Assembly (NCBI RefSeq): GCF_033118175.1
Contig: NC_083698.1
Location: forward strand, 48,091,501 to 48,155,500
Direction: 5' to 3'
Source: Dama dama
Lineage: Eukaryota; Chordata; Mammalia; Artiodactyla; Cervidae
DNA length: 64,000 nt
Part shown: piece by piece, positions 11,956-23,460 of the stretch
Numbering within the stretch: the stretch's first letter is position 1
Layout: every line of letters begins with the position of its first letter
Made by a program: the position numbers and the translations under genes
Notes under the pieces: model-generated
What the model saw: only the letters and a program-made list of their open reading frames with translations
Told to the model about the DNA's origin: nothing
Databases searched by the model: none

Positions 11956-12394
11956 TTGTACATGTTCCTGTAGGTCATAAAGCTACAAGTCATAATGCCT
12001 TCAGAATAAAGGCTTTACCTTAATCCTTGGGAGTTAGCTGTGGTCACTGTGGAAGGCAAACTTAAAAATCAAGGAAAATCATACCGTCCTCCAAAAGTGG
12101 ACATAAAATGAAGAGGATGGCTTGCTAGCATACAATTAAAATTTGATGCTTATTAATACATCAAGTATCAGTTTTCTAAACTCTATTGAAAATGTTGAAG
12201 TGTGGAGTTCATGTCCTCCCATACTCTTTTGTGGCCTTGTATATTTGTTCTGGAGTGCTTCCAGGAACAGTCTCTGAAAGGACTCTGGTGTTTGTGATGT
12301 TTCTGAGGAGTTTGGCAAGGCTCAAGTTCGTGAGCTGTCTGTATTTTGGCTATCGTTGTTCTGCTGACCTGCTCTCACCGGCTTTTGACTTTCC

Positions 12395-12512
12395 TGCTTG
12401 GAGTTCCATTCTCTCCATGACATTATACTTGACTTTACACAAATCACTTAACCTTTTACAATTTCTGCTTCAAAAGAAACAGGATGGAAATCATCTTCAG
12501 AGTTCCTGCAAC
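12395..12512 (+). mobile_element. MIR fragment
   Basis: ACACAAATCACTTAACCTTT followed by TTTCTGCTTCAAAAGAAAC matches the MIR core 'caagtcacttaacctctctg ... tcagtttcctcatctg'. Short and diverged. Confidence 0.45.
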
Positions 12513-14275
12513 CCTAAAATTTCATAACTAAAACTTAAAATTCTTTTTATTTTTATAGAACAGATTTTTAGAGATTAATTTTGGTTGGCTAAACAGTTAT
12601 TTTTAAAATTTTCAGTGAAATTCCAGCAACCCTGGAAAAAGTGTGAAGATTTTCAAGTTGGTTATTAATCTATTGTGAAAAAATAGATTATTCAATGTTT
12701 GTAAATTCAGTTTATTATTTTAAAATTAACTTGCATAACCATTAAATATGTAATATCAGGTTAAAAATAAGCCCCTGTTTAAGTCCACAGAGATTTAGTT
12801 GAACACAAATCTATTTTTTGAGGATTAAAGCACACTCTAAACTGTAATATTATGTAATCTAAATATAAAACTAAGTTATTAAGATGATGTGAGAAACTCT
12901 TTATGATCTTCATGTAAGGTTTCATTTCTTTTTTTCCCTTTTTAAAAAATATTTTGCTTGTCCTCAGTGAAAAAAATATTAAGAACATCTTACCTGTATA
13001 GTCTTCACGGTTTGCAAAACACTTCCATATGTAGCAGAGCTACATCTTATGTGGGAATTATGTCCTAAAGTCATTTCATAAAGTAAAAAGTTACATATGG
13101 ATAAAATTACCCATGAAAATATTAGCCCATAAAGAATGGCATGCATGATTTTATACATTTAAACTATATAATACATATGTATGAAGGTAAAATCTGTAGT
13201 ATAAACTATGCAGTTAAAAATAGTATACACAGTTCATTTCTAAATTGTATAAAAGGGGCACATAGTTATGTATTTTAATTTGTAGGAGAATGCATATTAT
13301 TTGTAAACATAAATGTAAAATGATGCCGCTCCACTGTATGGATTTCACATCTGTATCCCATAGGTGAGCTACAGATTACTCTATCTATATACCCATATAA
13401 AGGAAAATATGGCTTGGAGTAATGTTAAAACTTTTCTAAAGCCTCAAAGCTAGTAAGCTGCAAAGCTACCATTCAGATCTTTAAAACTTCAGGGGCTATT
13501 GTCTTTCTACTACCTCATAATTGGCTCTGTATTTATTTCACTTTCTATTTGAAGTATATAAACTTATTTTTCAACTTCACTGAATTTTTCAAGTTTTTTT
13601 TTTCCACTACAATTTATTTTCTCAAAAAATTTTCTTCTCCAGATCATCCATTTCACTGATAATTCAGAATGAGAAAAGTGCTATTATATTTGATATGAAA
13701 AATCTATTAATTAGAATGAATTTGACTCACCCATGGACTCACATTCTAAATTTCCTATTAGTCTACTTTAAACGTGTGAGAATTTATTGGGGAAACTTGT
13801 TGATCACTTATAGTTCCTCTTCTGAAACAAGAGGAGGTGAAGTAGATATTTAACTGCAGATAAAAAGGTCACTATTTCCTCAAGTCTGGCCCAAAACTAG
13901 TTTAAAAATTTCTAAGCAAATGTGGGTCAGCTGATGTGAATAACATGTTGATTCTTATCTATCTATATATCAAAACTCATTTCAAGAGAAACTTTGTGTT
14001 TAACCCCAGGCAATGCCTTTTGCTTTCTTGGTCATTTGTTTACTTCCATTGTTCTTTCTCTTAGAAATAATAGCAGTTTGTATGCTTTGGAGGTGCACAT
14101 TGTACTTAAAGAGATGGCTTATGAGAACAACCAATTTTGGTCTGAGACATAGAGTTATAAACCTTGACCACAATTCATACCAATTAGTAGTCTGGATTTA
14201 CAGACTAGGTAGAATAACACCCTAACCTCCTTAGCCACTATTTTCCCCCTAGGAAGGAATGGTACAAGATTTTGA
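12513..14275. other. Single-copy AT-rich DNA
   Basis: 1.7 kb without a recognised repeat or gene. It has poly-T and AT-rich stretches and a few short frames of no apparent meaning. Confidence 0.4.
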
Positions 14276-14490
14276 GGCTTCCTCCATGACTCAGTGGTAA
14301 AGAATGCATCTGCCAATGCAGGAGACACAGAAGATGTAGGTTCAATCCTTGGGTCAGGAAGATCCCCTGGAGGAGGGCATGGCAACCCATTCCAATATTC
14401 TTGCCTAGAAATATTGGACAGCAGAGCTTGGCAGGCTACAGCCTGTAGGCTTATAAACATTCAGAAATGACTGAACACACACGCACATAT
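14276..14490 (+). mobile_element. Bov-tA SINE
   Basis: Sense Bov-tA: GGCTTCCTCCATGACTCAG head, TAGGTTCAATCCTTGGGTCA, GGCAACCCATTCCAATATTC, CAGGCTACAGCCTGTAGG, short CA-rich tail. Moderately diverged. Confidence 0.88.
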
Positions 14491-15152
14491 GAGAGATTTC
14501 AGGTCTTGATTAATGTGAGAGACTTGCTAATGATAATTCCCAGGAAAGAGAATTCCCAGGAGTTGCCTTCCATGCTGCCGGACTGAAGTTAGGCAAGAAT
14601 AGATGGTAGAAAGAAAATCTTGGGCAAGTAAACCTTTACTCTCTCACTATGTGCTTTCTTTGGAAGGAAAAAACATTCTCTGTCCCCAAAAGTTGGCAAT
14701 TAATGGAAAAAGAGGAAAACATATAATGAAGCACAGGAATTGTAGATTGTGTCCTCTTAAGGCCAGCTTCTTGGACATGAGATCTATACAGCCGCTCAGA
14801 ACCACATTTAAAAGGTTCTCTGTGCATATTTTCATGCTGTGCAGGTGCCATCTTGGAAATCTCAATAAATTTTCCACAGGAGGTCCCAGATTTCTACTTT
14901 TCACTGGGCCAAAAAAATTAGGTAGCCATCCCTCCTCTTCATTCTGCCTACCTTGTACACAACTCTGACTTTCCTCATCCTCTCCTGCTCTCTTTGAAGT
15001 GGGCCCCGCTGCCAGGAACTGCTTCTTTCATCCAAACACATCCTTAATGTAGATCAGGTTTGCATAATAAATTCTCCCTCTGGAATTCAGCTTTAGATAG
15101 ACTCATTTGGAAAAATGGAATACTGATATACAACTGGCTTTTTCTATTTAGT
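14491..15152. other. Unclassified DNA with a probable old interspersed repeat
   Basis: Between about 14,740 and 14,935 the motifs TGTGCAGGTGCCATCTTGG, AATCTCAATAAATTTT and TTTCACTGGGCCAAAAAAAT recall a widespread old mammalian repeat ('...gggccccacaaattatgtag'), which I cannot name. The 121-codon frame at 14,603-14,968 overlaps this and is not treated as a gene. Confidence 0.35.
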
Positions 15153-15165
15153 AATATTTTGAGAA

Positions 15166-15505
15166 GACTCTTGAGAGTCCCTTGGACTGCAAGGAGATCC
15201 AACCAGTCCATCCTAAAGAAAATCAGTCCTGAATATTCATTGGAAGGATGCTGAAGCTGAAACTCCAATACTTTGGCTACCTGATGCGAAGAACTGACCC
15301 ATTGGAAAAGACCCTAATGCTGGGAAAGATTGAAGGCGGGAGGAGAAGGGGACGACAGAGGATGAGCTGGTTGGATGCCATCACTGACTCAATGGACATG
15401 AATTTGAGTAAGCTCTGGGAATTGGTGATGAACAGGGAAACCTGTTGTGCTACAGTCCATGGGGTCACAAAGAGTCAGACATGACTAAGTGACTGAACTG
15501 AACTG
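15166..15505 (+). mobile_element. 5'-truncated BovB with intact target-site duplication
   Basis: 340-bp plus-strand BovB 3' end, from CTCTTGAGAGTCCCTTGGAC to the tail GACTGAACTGAACTGAA. Flanked by AATATTTTGAGAA at 15,153-15,165 and 15,506-15,518 (13/13 identical, of which TATTTTGAG is unambiguous because the ends overlap element sequence). The short peptide ends in HGVTKSQT, the BovB C-terminus. Young tail type. Confidence 0.95.
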
Positions 15506-15518
15506 AATATTTTGAGAA

Positions 15519-16255
15519 TCTGCTTTTGTAGCAGTAAATGTCTGCCCTGTTCTTTTTTAAACCAGTAAAATCCATATGTAAATCAGATGATATGCCCATT
15601 GTGAACTCCCTAACTCCTAGAGATCTGGTCAAATTTGGTCCAAACCCCAATTCCACCATCCTGTGAGAGAAATTTCATGGTTTCTTCTAGGTCCTGTGCA
15701 TATCTTTAGGATCTTCATTTGGGGATGTCTTTGTGCTGTGTTAGTTCAGAACAAAGGTCTGACTGCTTCATCAGTTTCACAAGATGTCTGATAATATACA
15801 TTTTGTGATTTATGTGTGTATTTTACTAAAGATTTGAGGAGACTAGGGCTGGGGGGGGGTGAGGCGAGGGGAGAAGTTCTTGAAAGGGAATAAACAGTTC
15901 TCTGCAGTATAGCTGATCTTTGTTCTCTATCTGTCCCATCTCCCTTCTTTCTCCAAAGTAACAAGTGCATATTTGCTCTTGTTTTACAATAAAAATGTTC
16001 ATTAGTATCAATATTCTACCCAAAGCACTTTCCCCATCAAACATTGTTTCCATCCTAAGAAAAATATTTGTTAAAAGCATTTTTATAACAACAGCTTGAA
16101 TAGTTAGCAGTAGTTTTCCCAGAAAAGTGGAAATGCAGATATTTTCCTTATAACTTACATTTTATGTTTTTTGGAATGTTTACACAAAATTATCATCAAA
16201 AGACTTACCGTTTTCAAACTGGGCATGAGTGTGTATTTCAGATATTACTGCAGTG
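15519..16255. other. Single-copy DNA
   Basis: No gene or repeat recognised. It includes a short G-run at about 15,852 (GGGCTGGGGGGGGGTGAGG). Confidence 0.4.
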
Positions 16256-17316
16256 CATTTTTATTGAATTCTAGTTGCTTTACAATGTTGTGTTGGTTTC
16301 TGATGTACAGCAAAGTGAGTCAACCATATGTATACACATATCTCCTCTTCCTTGGATCTCCTTCCCATTTAGGTCACTGCGGAGCATTGAGTAGAATTTC
16401 CTGTACTATATAGCAGGTTCTCATTAGTTGTCTATTTTATATATATTAATGTATTTATGACAATCCCAATCTCCCAGTCCATCTCACCCTTCTCTTCCCC
16501 CACTTGGTATCCATACATTTGTCCTCTACATCTGTGTCTCTATTTCTGCTTTGGAAAGAAGCTCATCTATACCATTTTTCTAGATTCCACATATATATGT
16601 TAATATACTATTTGTTTATCTGACTTACTTCAGTCTGTATGACAGTCTCGAGGTCCATCCATGTCTCTACAAATGGTATAATTTCATTCTTTATGTCTGA
16701 GTAATATTCCATATATATATATACACACACACCATATCCTCTTTATCCATTCCTCTGTTGATGTATATTTAGACTACTTCCATGTCTTGGCTATTGCAAA
16801 TAGTGCTTCAATGAACATTGGGGTGCATTCATCATTTTGAATTATAGTTTTCTCTGGGTATATTCTCAAGAATGGGATTTTGGGCCATATGATAACTCTA
16901 TTTTTAGTTTTTTCAGAAGCCCCATACTGTTCTCCACAGTGTCTGTATCACTTTACATTCCCACCAACAGTTTAAGAGGGTTCCCTTTTCTCCACACCCT
17001 CTCCAGTTTTTATTGTTTATAGGTTTTTTGATAATGGCCATTCTGACTGGTGTGAGGTAATACTTCATTGTGGTTTTGATTTGCATTTCTCTAATAATTA
17101 GTGATGTTGAGCATCTTTTCATGTGTTTGTTGGTCATCTCTATGTCTTCTTTGGAGAAATGTTTATTTATTAATAGATGTTCTTTGCATTTTTTGATTAG
17201 TTTGTTTTTTGATATTGAGCTATATGAGCTGTTTGTATATTTTGGAGATTAATCCCTTGTCAGTTGCTTCATTTGCAAATATTTTCTCCCATTCTGAAGG
17301 TTTTCATCTTATTTAT
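16256..17316 (-). mobile_element. Artiodactyl L1, 3' UTR and ORF2 C-terminus
   Basis: About 1.06 kb minus-strand L1. Its 3' end is at left (TTTTTATTGAATTCTAGTTG, GTACAGCAAAGTGAGTCA), followed by the 3' UTR with CATCTGTGTCTCTATTTC, then ORF2. A minus-strand frame at 16,913-17,137 gives EMQIKTTMKYYLTPVRMAII, the ORF2 C-terminal signature. TATTACTG at 16,243-16,250 and 17,317-17,324 is a candidate 8-bp duplication, though separated from the T-tract by 7 nt. Confidence 0.9.
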
Positions 17317-18109
17317 TATTACTGTCTTATTCTGAAGTTCTTTGTATTCTTTTTTTTCTTTCTCTTCTAAAAATGTATGTTTGTTATGAAAGAAGCTGCT
17401 TTTCTGTGGGTCACAGAGAAACTTATTTTTTTATTTCATCTCAAGGAAAGAGTGAATTAATTTCTGCATCTTTCAATCATAGAAGTTTTGTGTGAAAATA
17501 TATTACAGTTGAAAACAATATTAGAAAACCCTTAAACCATCAGTTCCCATCATAACATGTACTCATTTAATATTTTTCATAAATATTGTATTTTGAAGGG
17601 ATGCTTACATGAGCTGGCAATGTATTTTCAATTCATTGATCACCTTTGTATTGATTTATTTAGACTCCATTGATATGTGCTACTTAATTACAAATATGCA
17701 TAGAATAATGTATGGGTTTCATCTCGCTATGCAAATAACTTTCACAAAGAACATTGTTTATGAGAGTCAAGCACTCTGTTTAGAGTCAGAAAGAGTGATT
17801 TATATACTGCTCTGCACTAACCAGTGCTTCATGCATGGATGGTCACTTCTCTGTCTTAATTGAAAACTAGCCAATTAGCCTACATATAATTAGTTTGCAC
17901 ATCAAGCAGATGACCTATTGAATAAAAACACCATGTAATGTAGTATCAATTAAGGGTCAATCTGCTGAAGTAAACAAGTTCATAACGAGGCTCCTCTGCT
18001 CCAAAGAAAAAGGAAAAATATGTTTTAAAATACAGTTACAAATTCATAATAACCTTATACCATATCTAAAAACTAACTTAAATCATAAGCTTACAATTAC
18101 CAAGCTTTT
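17317..18109. other. Single-copy DNA, candidate conserved element inside
   Basis: Repeat-free. 17,590-17,960 carries POU-like ATGCAAAT (about 17,729), SOX-like ACATTGTTTAT (about 17,752) and repeated AATTA cores (CTTAATTAC, CCAATTAGCC, ATAATTAGTTTG, TCAATTAAG). Function is inferred only. Confidence 0.3.
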
Positions 18110-18790
18110 AAAAAAAAATAAGAGAAAATCTTTGTGAACATAAGTGAGTCAAAAAATTTTAGAGATACAACACCAAACACAATCCACAAATGAATATATT
18201 AAAAAATTGGAATTTGTCAAAAATTTTAAAACTTCTCTTTGAAAGACATTATTAAGACAATGAAAAGATAAGTCATAGATTAGGAGAAAATATTTGCAAA
18301 TCATGTAGTTGATTGTAGCATCTGGAATGTATAAAGAATCTAAAATCCCAACAATAAGAAAACAACAACCCAAATTTTAAATAATGGGCAGAATATTTGA
18401 GCAGATACTTCACCAAGAAAACAAGCACATGGAATGCAAATAAGCGTATAAAAAGATGTTCAGGCTCGCTCCTGAGTCATTGTCATCGCAGTCCCATCTA
18501 ACTCTGCAACCCCATGGACTTTTTGACCCCAGGCTCAAAAACCCCAGACTAACCCACCAGGCTCCTCTGTCCATGGGATTCTCCAGGCAAGAATATTGGA
18601 GTTCGTTGCTACTTCCTCCTCCAAGGGCTTTTCCCAGCCCAGGGATCTAACCAAGTCTCATGTGTCTCCGGCATTAGCAGGCAGATTCTCTATCACTGAG
18701 CCACCAGGGAATTCTTCCTGAGATCATTAGGAGATGTAAATAAAACCACAAAGACAGGCTACTATACACTATAAGAATGGCTATGTCTCT
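18110..18790 (+). mobile_element. Ancient L1M ORF2 fragment, split by a SINE
   Basis: Old L1: GAAAGACATTATTAAGACAA, GAGAAAATATTTGCAAATCA, CACCAAGAAAACAAGCACAT, and on the far side of the SINE CATTAGGAGATGTAAATAAA and ACTATAAGAATGGCTATG. The halves are collinear, so the SINE at 18,464-18,719 inserted into it. Confidence 0.75.
18464..18719 (-). mobile_element. Bov-tA SINE, antisense
   Basis: Antisense Bov-tA: CAACCCCATGGACTTTTTG, CCATGGGATTCTCCAGGCAA, CCAGGGATCTAACCAAGTC, ending CTGAGCCACCAGGGAATTC. An internal duplication near CCAGGCTCAAAAACCCCAG makes it about 25 bp longer than usual. Confidence 0.85.
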
Positions 18791-19389
18791 TATCTGTGGC
18801 CAAAGCAAAAGTTATCAGGATAATTATAGCTGGTGCTATACTGCAAGAAGGAGAAACATCTGTAATTTTTCTATCCACATGAAATAAAGCCTGCAAACCT
18901 CTAACAGAGATTTTTTAACTAGAAATCTAAGTACCTCTAGAGGTTGAATGACTGGACTTTCAGAGGCCTATAAAATTCCTGAAGTTAGAAATAAAATTGT
19001 ATGTGCAAGCCTATATATGCATTTTGAGGGGAAAGGAAACAAAGATATCATTGTTTTCAGTGAGCTCATTTAAACAAAAACAGCAACCAACAGCCAAAAA
19101 GTTTAAGAACTCACCCTAACTGATAGCCTCATTGACCCAAACAACAGAGGGAGCTGAATGAGGCAACCATGAAACTACTGAAGAAGAGGAGGCATTAACA
19201 AAGATAAGATCCTTTGAAAGGTAAACTCACAATTGAAAATTATAAATCACACCACAAAAATCCTTGCCATGTCAAAAGATTCATACCTTGGAAAGATTCA
19301 CAAATGCTAAAATATAAGATAGCATTCTGCATTTAAAGTATATTCAGATTTCTCAGAGAGATATAGAAGTGAATAACATCCTGGAAATA
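18791..19389. other. Unclassified A-rich DNA
   Basis: No gene. It may be further decayed L1, but I cannot align it to L1 landmarks. Confidence 0.3.
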
Positions 19390-20220
19390 AGAATATAAAA
19401 TTAACAAATCAGAGCACAAAAATATGAAAAGAGACCAAGTGTAAATAATAGAAATGAAAATAAATAATAGAAATGAAAAAAAAATGGTTATTAAAAGTAA
19501 AATAGGATCTTAGATAAAATAAAGAGTAAGCTAGACATAGGAAAACAAAAGTAGTCCTCAGAAAGATAAAATAGAACGACTCATCCAAAATACAACATAG
19601 GAATAGAAGGAGGTGGAGAATATGAAAGAGCCATGAAAGAAAACAGAGGATAGATTGAGAAGTTCCAAAATATAAGCAAGGATACAAGAGTAGAGATAAT
19701 GGAATGAGAAAATATTTGCAAAAATGGTATCTGAAATTTTTTTCAAGAATTGAGGAAAGACGTGAATCCTCAGATTCAGAAAAATCTTGCCAACTGAACA
19801 AGGTAAATAAACAAAAAAGAAATATACTACTAGATATATAATGGTGAAATTTCAAACTATCAAGTATAAAATGCAAATATGAAAAGCTACTAGAGAAATT
19901 ATAGATTACCTGTAATGCAATGACACTAGATTGAACATGGGCTTCCTCTTAGCAGAAATAAATAAATGTCCAAAGATAATGAAATAATATATTCGAAGTG
20001 CTAAGGGAGACAAATTCCTATTCAAGACAAGGTGCAAAACAAATACATTTTCAGGCACATAAAGATCAAGACTTCTCACTACAAGATTTAGTAGCAAAAA
20101 TGCCAACAACAGCAAAACAAATTCAAAAAGAAAATGCAGGGGCAACAGTGGACAAAGAAATTGTTTAAAGATGTAAATTCATAAGTATTGACCAGGAAAA
20201 AATATCCTGACAATAATTTA
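19390..20220 (+). mobile_element. Ancient L1M, region upstream of ORF2
   Basis: A-rich DNA matching old L1: GAATTGAGGAAAGACGTGAATCC, ATCCTCAGATTCAGAAAA, ATAATGGTGAAATTTCAAAC, AAATTCCTATTCAAGACAAG. It is the same old L1 region as at 2.9 kb and 32.2 kb. A 155-codon minus-strand frame here (19,409-19,876) is a T-rich artefact. Confidence 0.55.
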
Positions 20221-21750
20221 TAGAGGATGAAAATGGGCCTTAACTACAATTCATGCCAGTTGTTAAGGAGGCAGTTTTATTGTTTTGGAGAAGGGTAGAA
20301 ATAGCTATTAAATTTTAACTATTAACTTATTTTAATAAAACAAGGGAGTAGCTCACATTACACTCAGGTAATTTGTGAAGAAGAATTCTTGTACACTCAT
20401 TTCTAAAAATGCCTTAATTTTTTCCTTTAGAAAATAGAAATCTCTTTCCAAGTGAAAGAAACAGTTGATCTATGGAAAATGAGATATTAATTGAGGTATT
20501 CACAAGAACATGTCATTTTAATTATCTTCTGGATTTTCCAAGAGCACAGGATGGTATGAGTTTCAATATTTATTAAATGAACTGTCTCCTAGCATTAAAT
20601 AAAAATTACTTAATCAGAATACATATGTATTAATCACAAAACTGCTACTAAAAATAATTTCCAAATTAAAAAAAAATTAGTTATAATGGCTTATTTACAT
20701 AAGTAGGAAGCAGTAAATAATTCTGCATGGGAGGAAGTTGTGTACTGTAAAGTATCACCAATGACCTAAGGTCAGACTTGCTAGGTATGTAAAGAATGCT
20801 ATGTCAGCATAGCCCTGGAGGATGGGATTGGGAATATTCCTGGATCTGAGGACATTTGAATCTGATGTTGAATCATACAAGAAAGCAGAAGCCAGGCCTG
20901 GGGAAAGGGAAGCTGTTTTGGGAAAGAGGAAAAGCATATCACAATAGGCTTAAGTGGAAACTCCCAGGGCATTACTGAGGAGAGGAAACAATTGTCTTCC
21001 ATCATTTTACTCTTAATCAAACAGAAACTATTTCTCTAATTTGCATGTTGGAGAAGTATTACTAATCTTTTACTTTTAACTTCACTTTGTTCCAAATGGC
21101 TTCCTGCTCTCCCACCCATACCCCTACCTAAAGCAACTTAAGCAACATGTAATTTATAACTGACATCTCACAATTTGGCCGTTATATGTCGAACATTGGA
21201 TTAATTAACTAATTAGGGGAAGAAAGAAAAAAATAAAATCACAACTGCAATCCCTAGTATAATTTCTAGAAAAGAAAAACAAAAAAACAAAGCTATCTGC
21301 CATTGTTTTGTATTGATTATCTATCAGAGTTTTCCCAACCGGAGTTTAGAACTGTGTATCTGAGAACTTTGTACCTTTTATACCATACACAGTGTGCCTA
21401 GATTTCATTGGTTGCAGTGAAAAAGGATTTTTCATAAACGTGAATCATAAACATGATTCTCCCTTAACCTTCTTTGGACAGAATGGGCAACATCTCAGGT
21501 TTAAAAGAGGATGATTTTTAAAAATAGAAAAGTAAAAAACAGGATAATCTTAGTAATTAAAAAATGAAAAATCAAATCTTTTTGTGAATAAAAGAGAACA
21601 ATATAAAATCCCTAGTCTATTTTGGAATCTAATAAGAAATGTAACACTTTTTTTCATGTTCAGATAATAGGAGATAAATCATTAAGCTGACGGTTGGATA
21701 CCACTCAAAATGCATTTTGGTTTCTGTGGGATGACAAGACTGGCATCCAG
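20221..21750. other. Single-copy AT-rich DNA
   Basis: 1.5 kb with no recognised repeat, RNA or coding exon. Confidence 0.4.
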
Positions 21751-22555
21751 TTGTAGCTATTTAGTCACTAAGTTGTGTCCAATTTTTTGCAACCCCATGG
21801 ACTGCAGCCCACCAAGCTCCTCTGTCCTCTACTGTCTCCTGGAGTTTGCTCAAGTTCATGTTCACTGAGTCAGTGATGCTATCTAACCATCTCATCCTCT
21901 GTTGTCCCCTTCTCCTCCTCCTTCAATCTTTCCCAACATCAGAGTATTTTCCATTGAGTCAGCTCTTCATATCAGATGGCCAAGATATTGGAGCTTCAGC
22001 TTCAGCATCAATCCTCCTGATGAATATTAAGGGTTGATTTTCTTTAGGATTGATTGGTTTGATCTCCTTGCAGTCCAGGGGACTCAACTTCTCTTCAGCA
22101 CCACAATTCAAAAGCATTAATTCTTCAGCGCTCAGCCTTCTTTATGGTCCTACTCTCACATCCGTATATGACTACTAGAAGAACCACAACTTTGACTCTA
22201 CAGACATTTGTTCTTAAAGTGCTATCTCTGCTTTTTAATATGCTTCAGGTTTGTCATAGCTTTCCTTCCAAGGAGCAAGCATATTTTAATTTTATGGCTG
22301 CAGTAACCATCCACATTGATTTTGGAATCCAAGAAAATAAAATCTGTCACTGCTTCCACTTTTTCCTCTTCTATTTGGCATGAAGTGATGGAACCGGATG
22401 GCATGATCTTAGTTTTTCAAATGTTGAGTTTCAAACCTGCTTTTTCACTCTTCTCTTTCACCCTCATCAAGACGATCTTTAGTTCCTTTCCAGTTTCTGC
22501 CATTAGAGTGATATCATCTGCATATTTGTGGTTGTTGATATTTCTCTCTGGCAAC
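21751..22555 (-). mobile_element. Older-type BovB, 5' truncated
   Basis: Minus-strand BovB of the older tail type: it starts TTGTAGCTATTTAGTCACTA rather than with TTCAGTTCAG repeats, and has TTGATCTCCTTGCAGTCC where young copies have TGGATCTCC. It ends inside the RT domain near the ILPGNI/YADD region. A minus-strand frame at 22,222-22,404 gives MPSGSITSCQIEEEKVEAVT, the diverged counterpart of MASGPITSWQIDGETVETVA. Many frameshifts. Confidence 0.87.
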
Positions 22556-22681
22556 CAGGGAGGGATCTACCGACAAGTCCACAGTCTAATATGTGAAGCC
22601 CTTAGGATGAGATGTGTTTTGAAATGTGGAGTTTGTCAATATTAGAAAGGTAAAACAGATAGCAGACACTATTACTAAAGT

Positions 22682-23460
22682 TGGGTCCACTTGCCCACCA
22701 TGCAGCAAAGTTTAATCTACTGACACCTGATTGTGGTGATGGAAAAGTACAGCATTTATTTTCAGGCATCAAGCAAGGAGAAAGGGCAACTCATGCTCAA
22801 AAGATCCAAACTCCCCCATGGCTTTCAGGGTAGGGTTTTTAAAGGCAATATTTGCATGAAGGGTTGTAGCTCTGATTGGCTGGTGGTGAGGTAATAGAAT
22901 GATATTTCAGGAATCTTAACCGTCAACCAATCTGGAATCTGATGATTATGGTCAGCATGTCATCAGGATCTTCCACCAGGATGGTGGTCTTAATTTCTGC
23001 AGAACAACTCAAAAATATGCATCTGATTGTTACATATAATCCTTGAGAAGGAACTAGGACTCTTTTATGTCTGAACTATTGTTTAGGCTATCATTACTTT
23101 TCTTGCTTAACTGCTTTTTTCCCCTCACTTCCCTTAGTAGTAACTGCTTGAGTCTGGTATTTTGAACTCAGGGAAGGCCTAGAAAATTAAAACCTTTTTT
23201 TTTTTTTCTTTTAAACAAACCATAAACAGGAGGGATGAAGGGGCTTTTATACCCAGGAGGGCCCCACATGGCCCTGATTGGTTTCAATCCCCCCTTTCCT
23301 TTGATAAGTCTCAATTTTGTGGGGAACGAGGATAGAATAAGAAAGGGAATGAAGTTTTGGATAAAGAGGTTAATCATAAACTCAGCAGAGGAGATCAGTT
23401 TTCGGTACTCAGATTCAACACCTTCTTCCCAATCTAGGGTAGTATGCCCAAATTAGATGC
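22682..23460 (-). mobile_element. Candidate endogenous-retrovirus LTR (ends uncertain)
   Basis: Read on the minus strand this looks like an LTR. At about 23,285 CCAATCAGG is followed about 25 bp later by GGGTATAAAAG. A second CCAATCAGAGC sits at about 22,885, then AATAAA at about 22,760, and the element ends in ...AAGTGGACCCA at 22,682, so the 3' end has the expected CA. No gag, pol or env is seen beside it, so it is a solo or partial LTR. Its 5' end and family are unresolved; two CCAAT/promoter-like blocks could mean two overlapping LTRs. Confidence 0.5.

Noticed and set aside
14603..14968. 121-codon plus-strand frame
   Set aside because: Overlaps a probable old interspersed repeat, has frames open on both strands, and shows no domain.
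19409..19876. 155-codon minus-strand frame resembling a multi-pass membrane protein
   Set aside because: It is the T-rich antisense of A-rich L1M DNA; the Phe/Leu/Ser-rich translation is what such DNA gives by chance.
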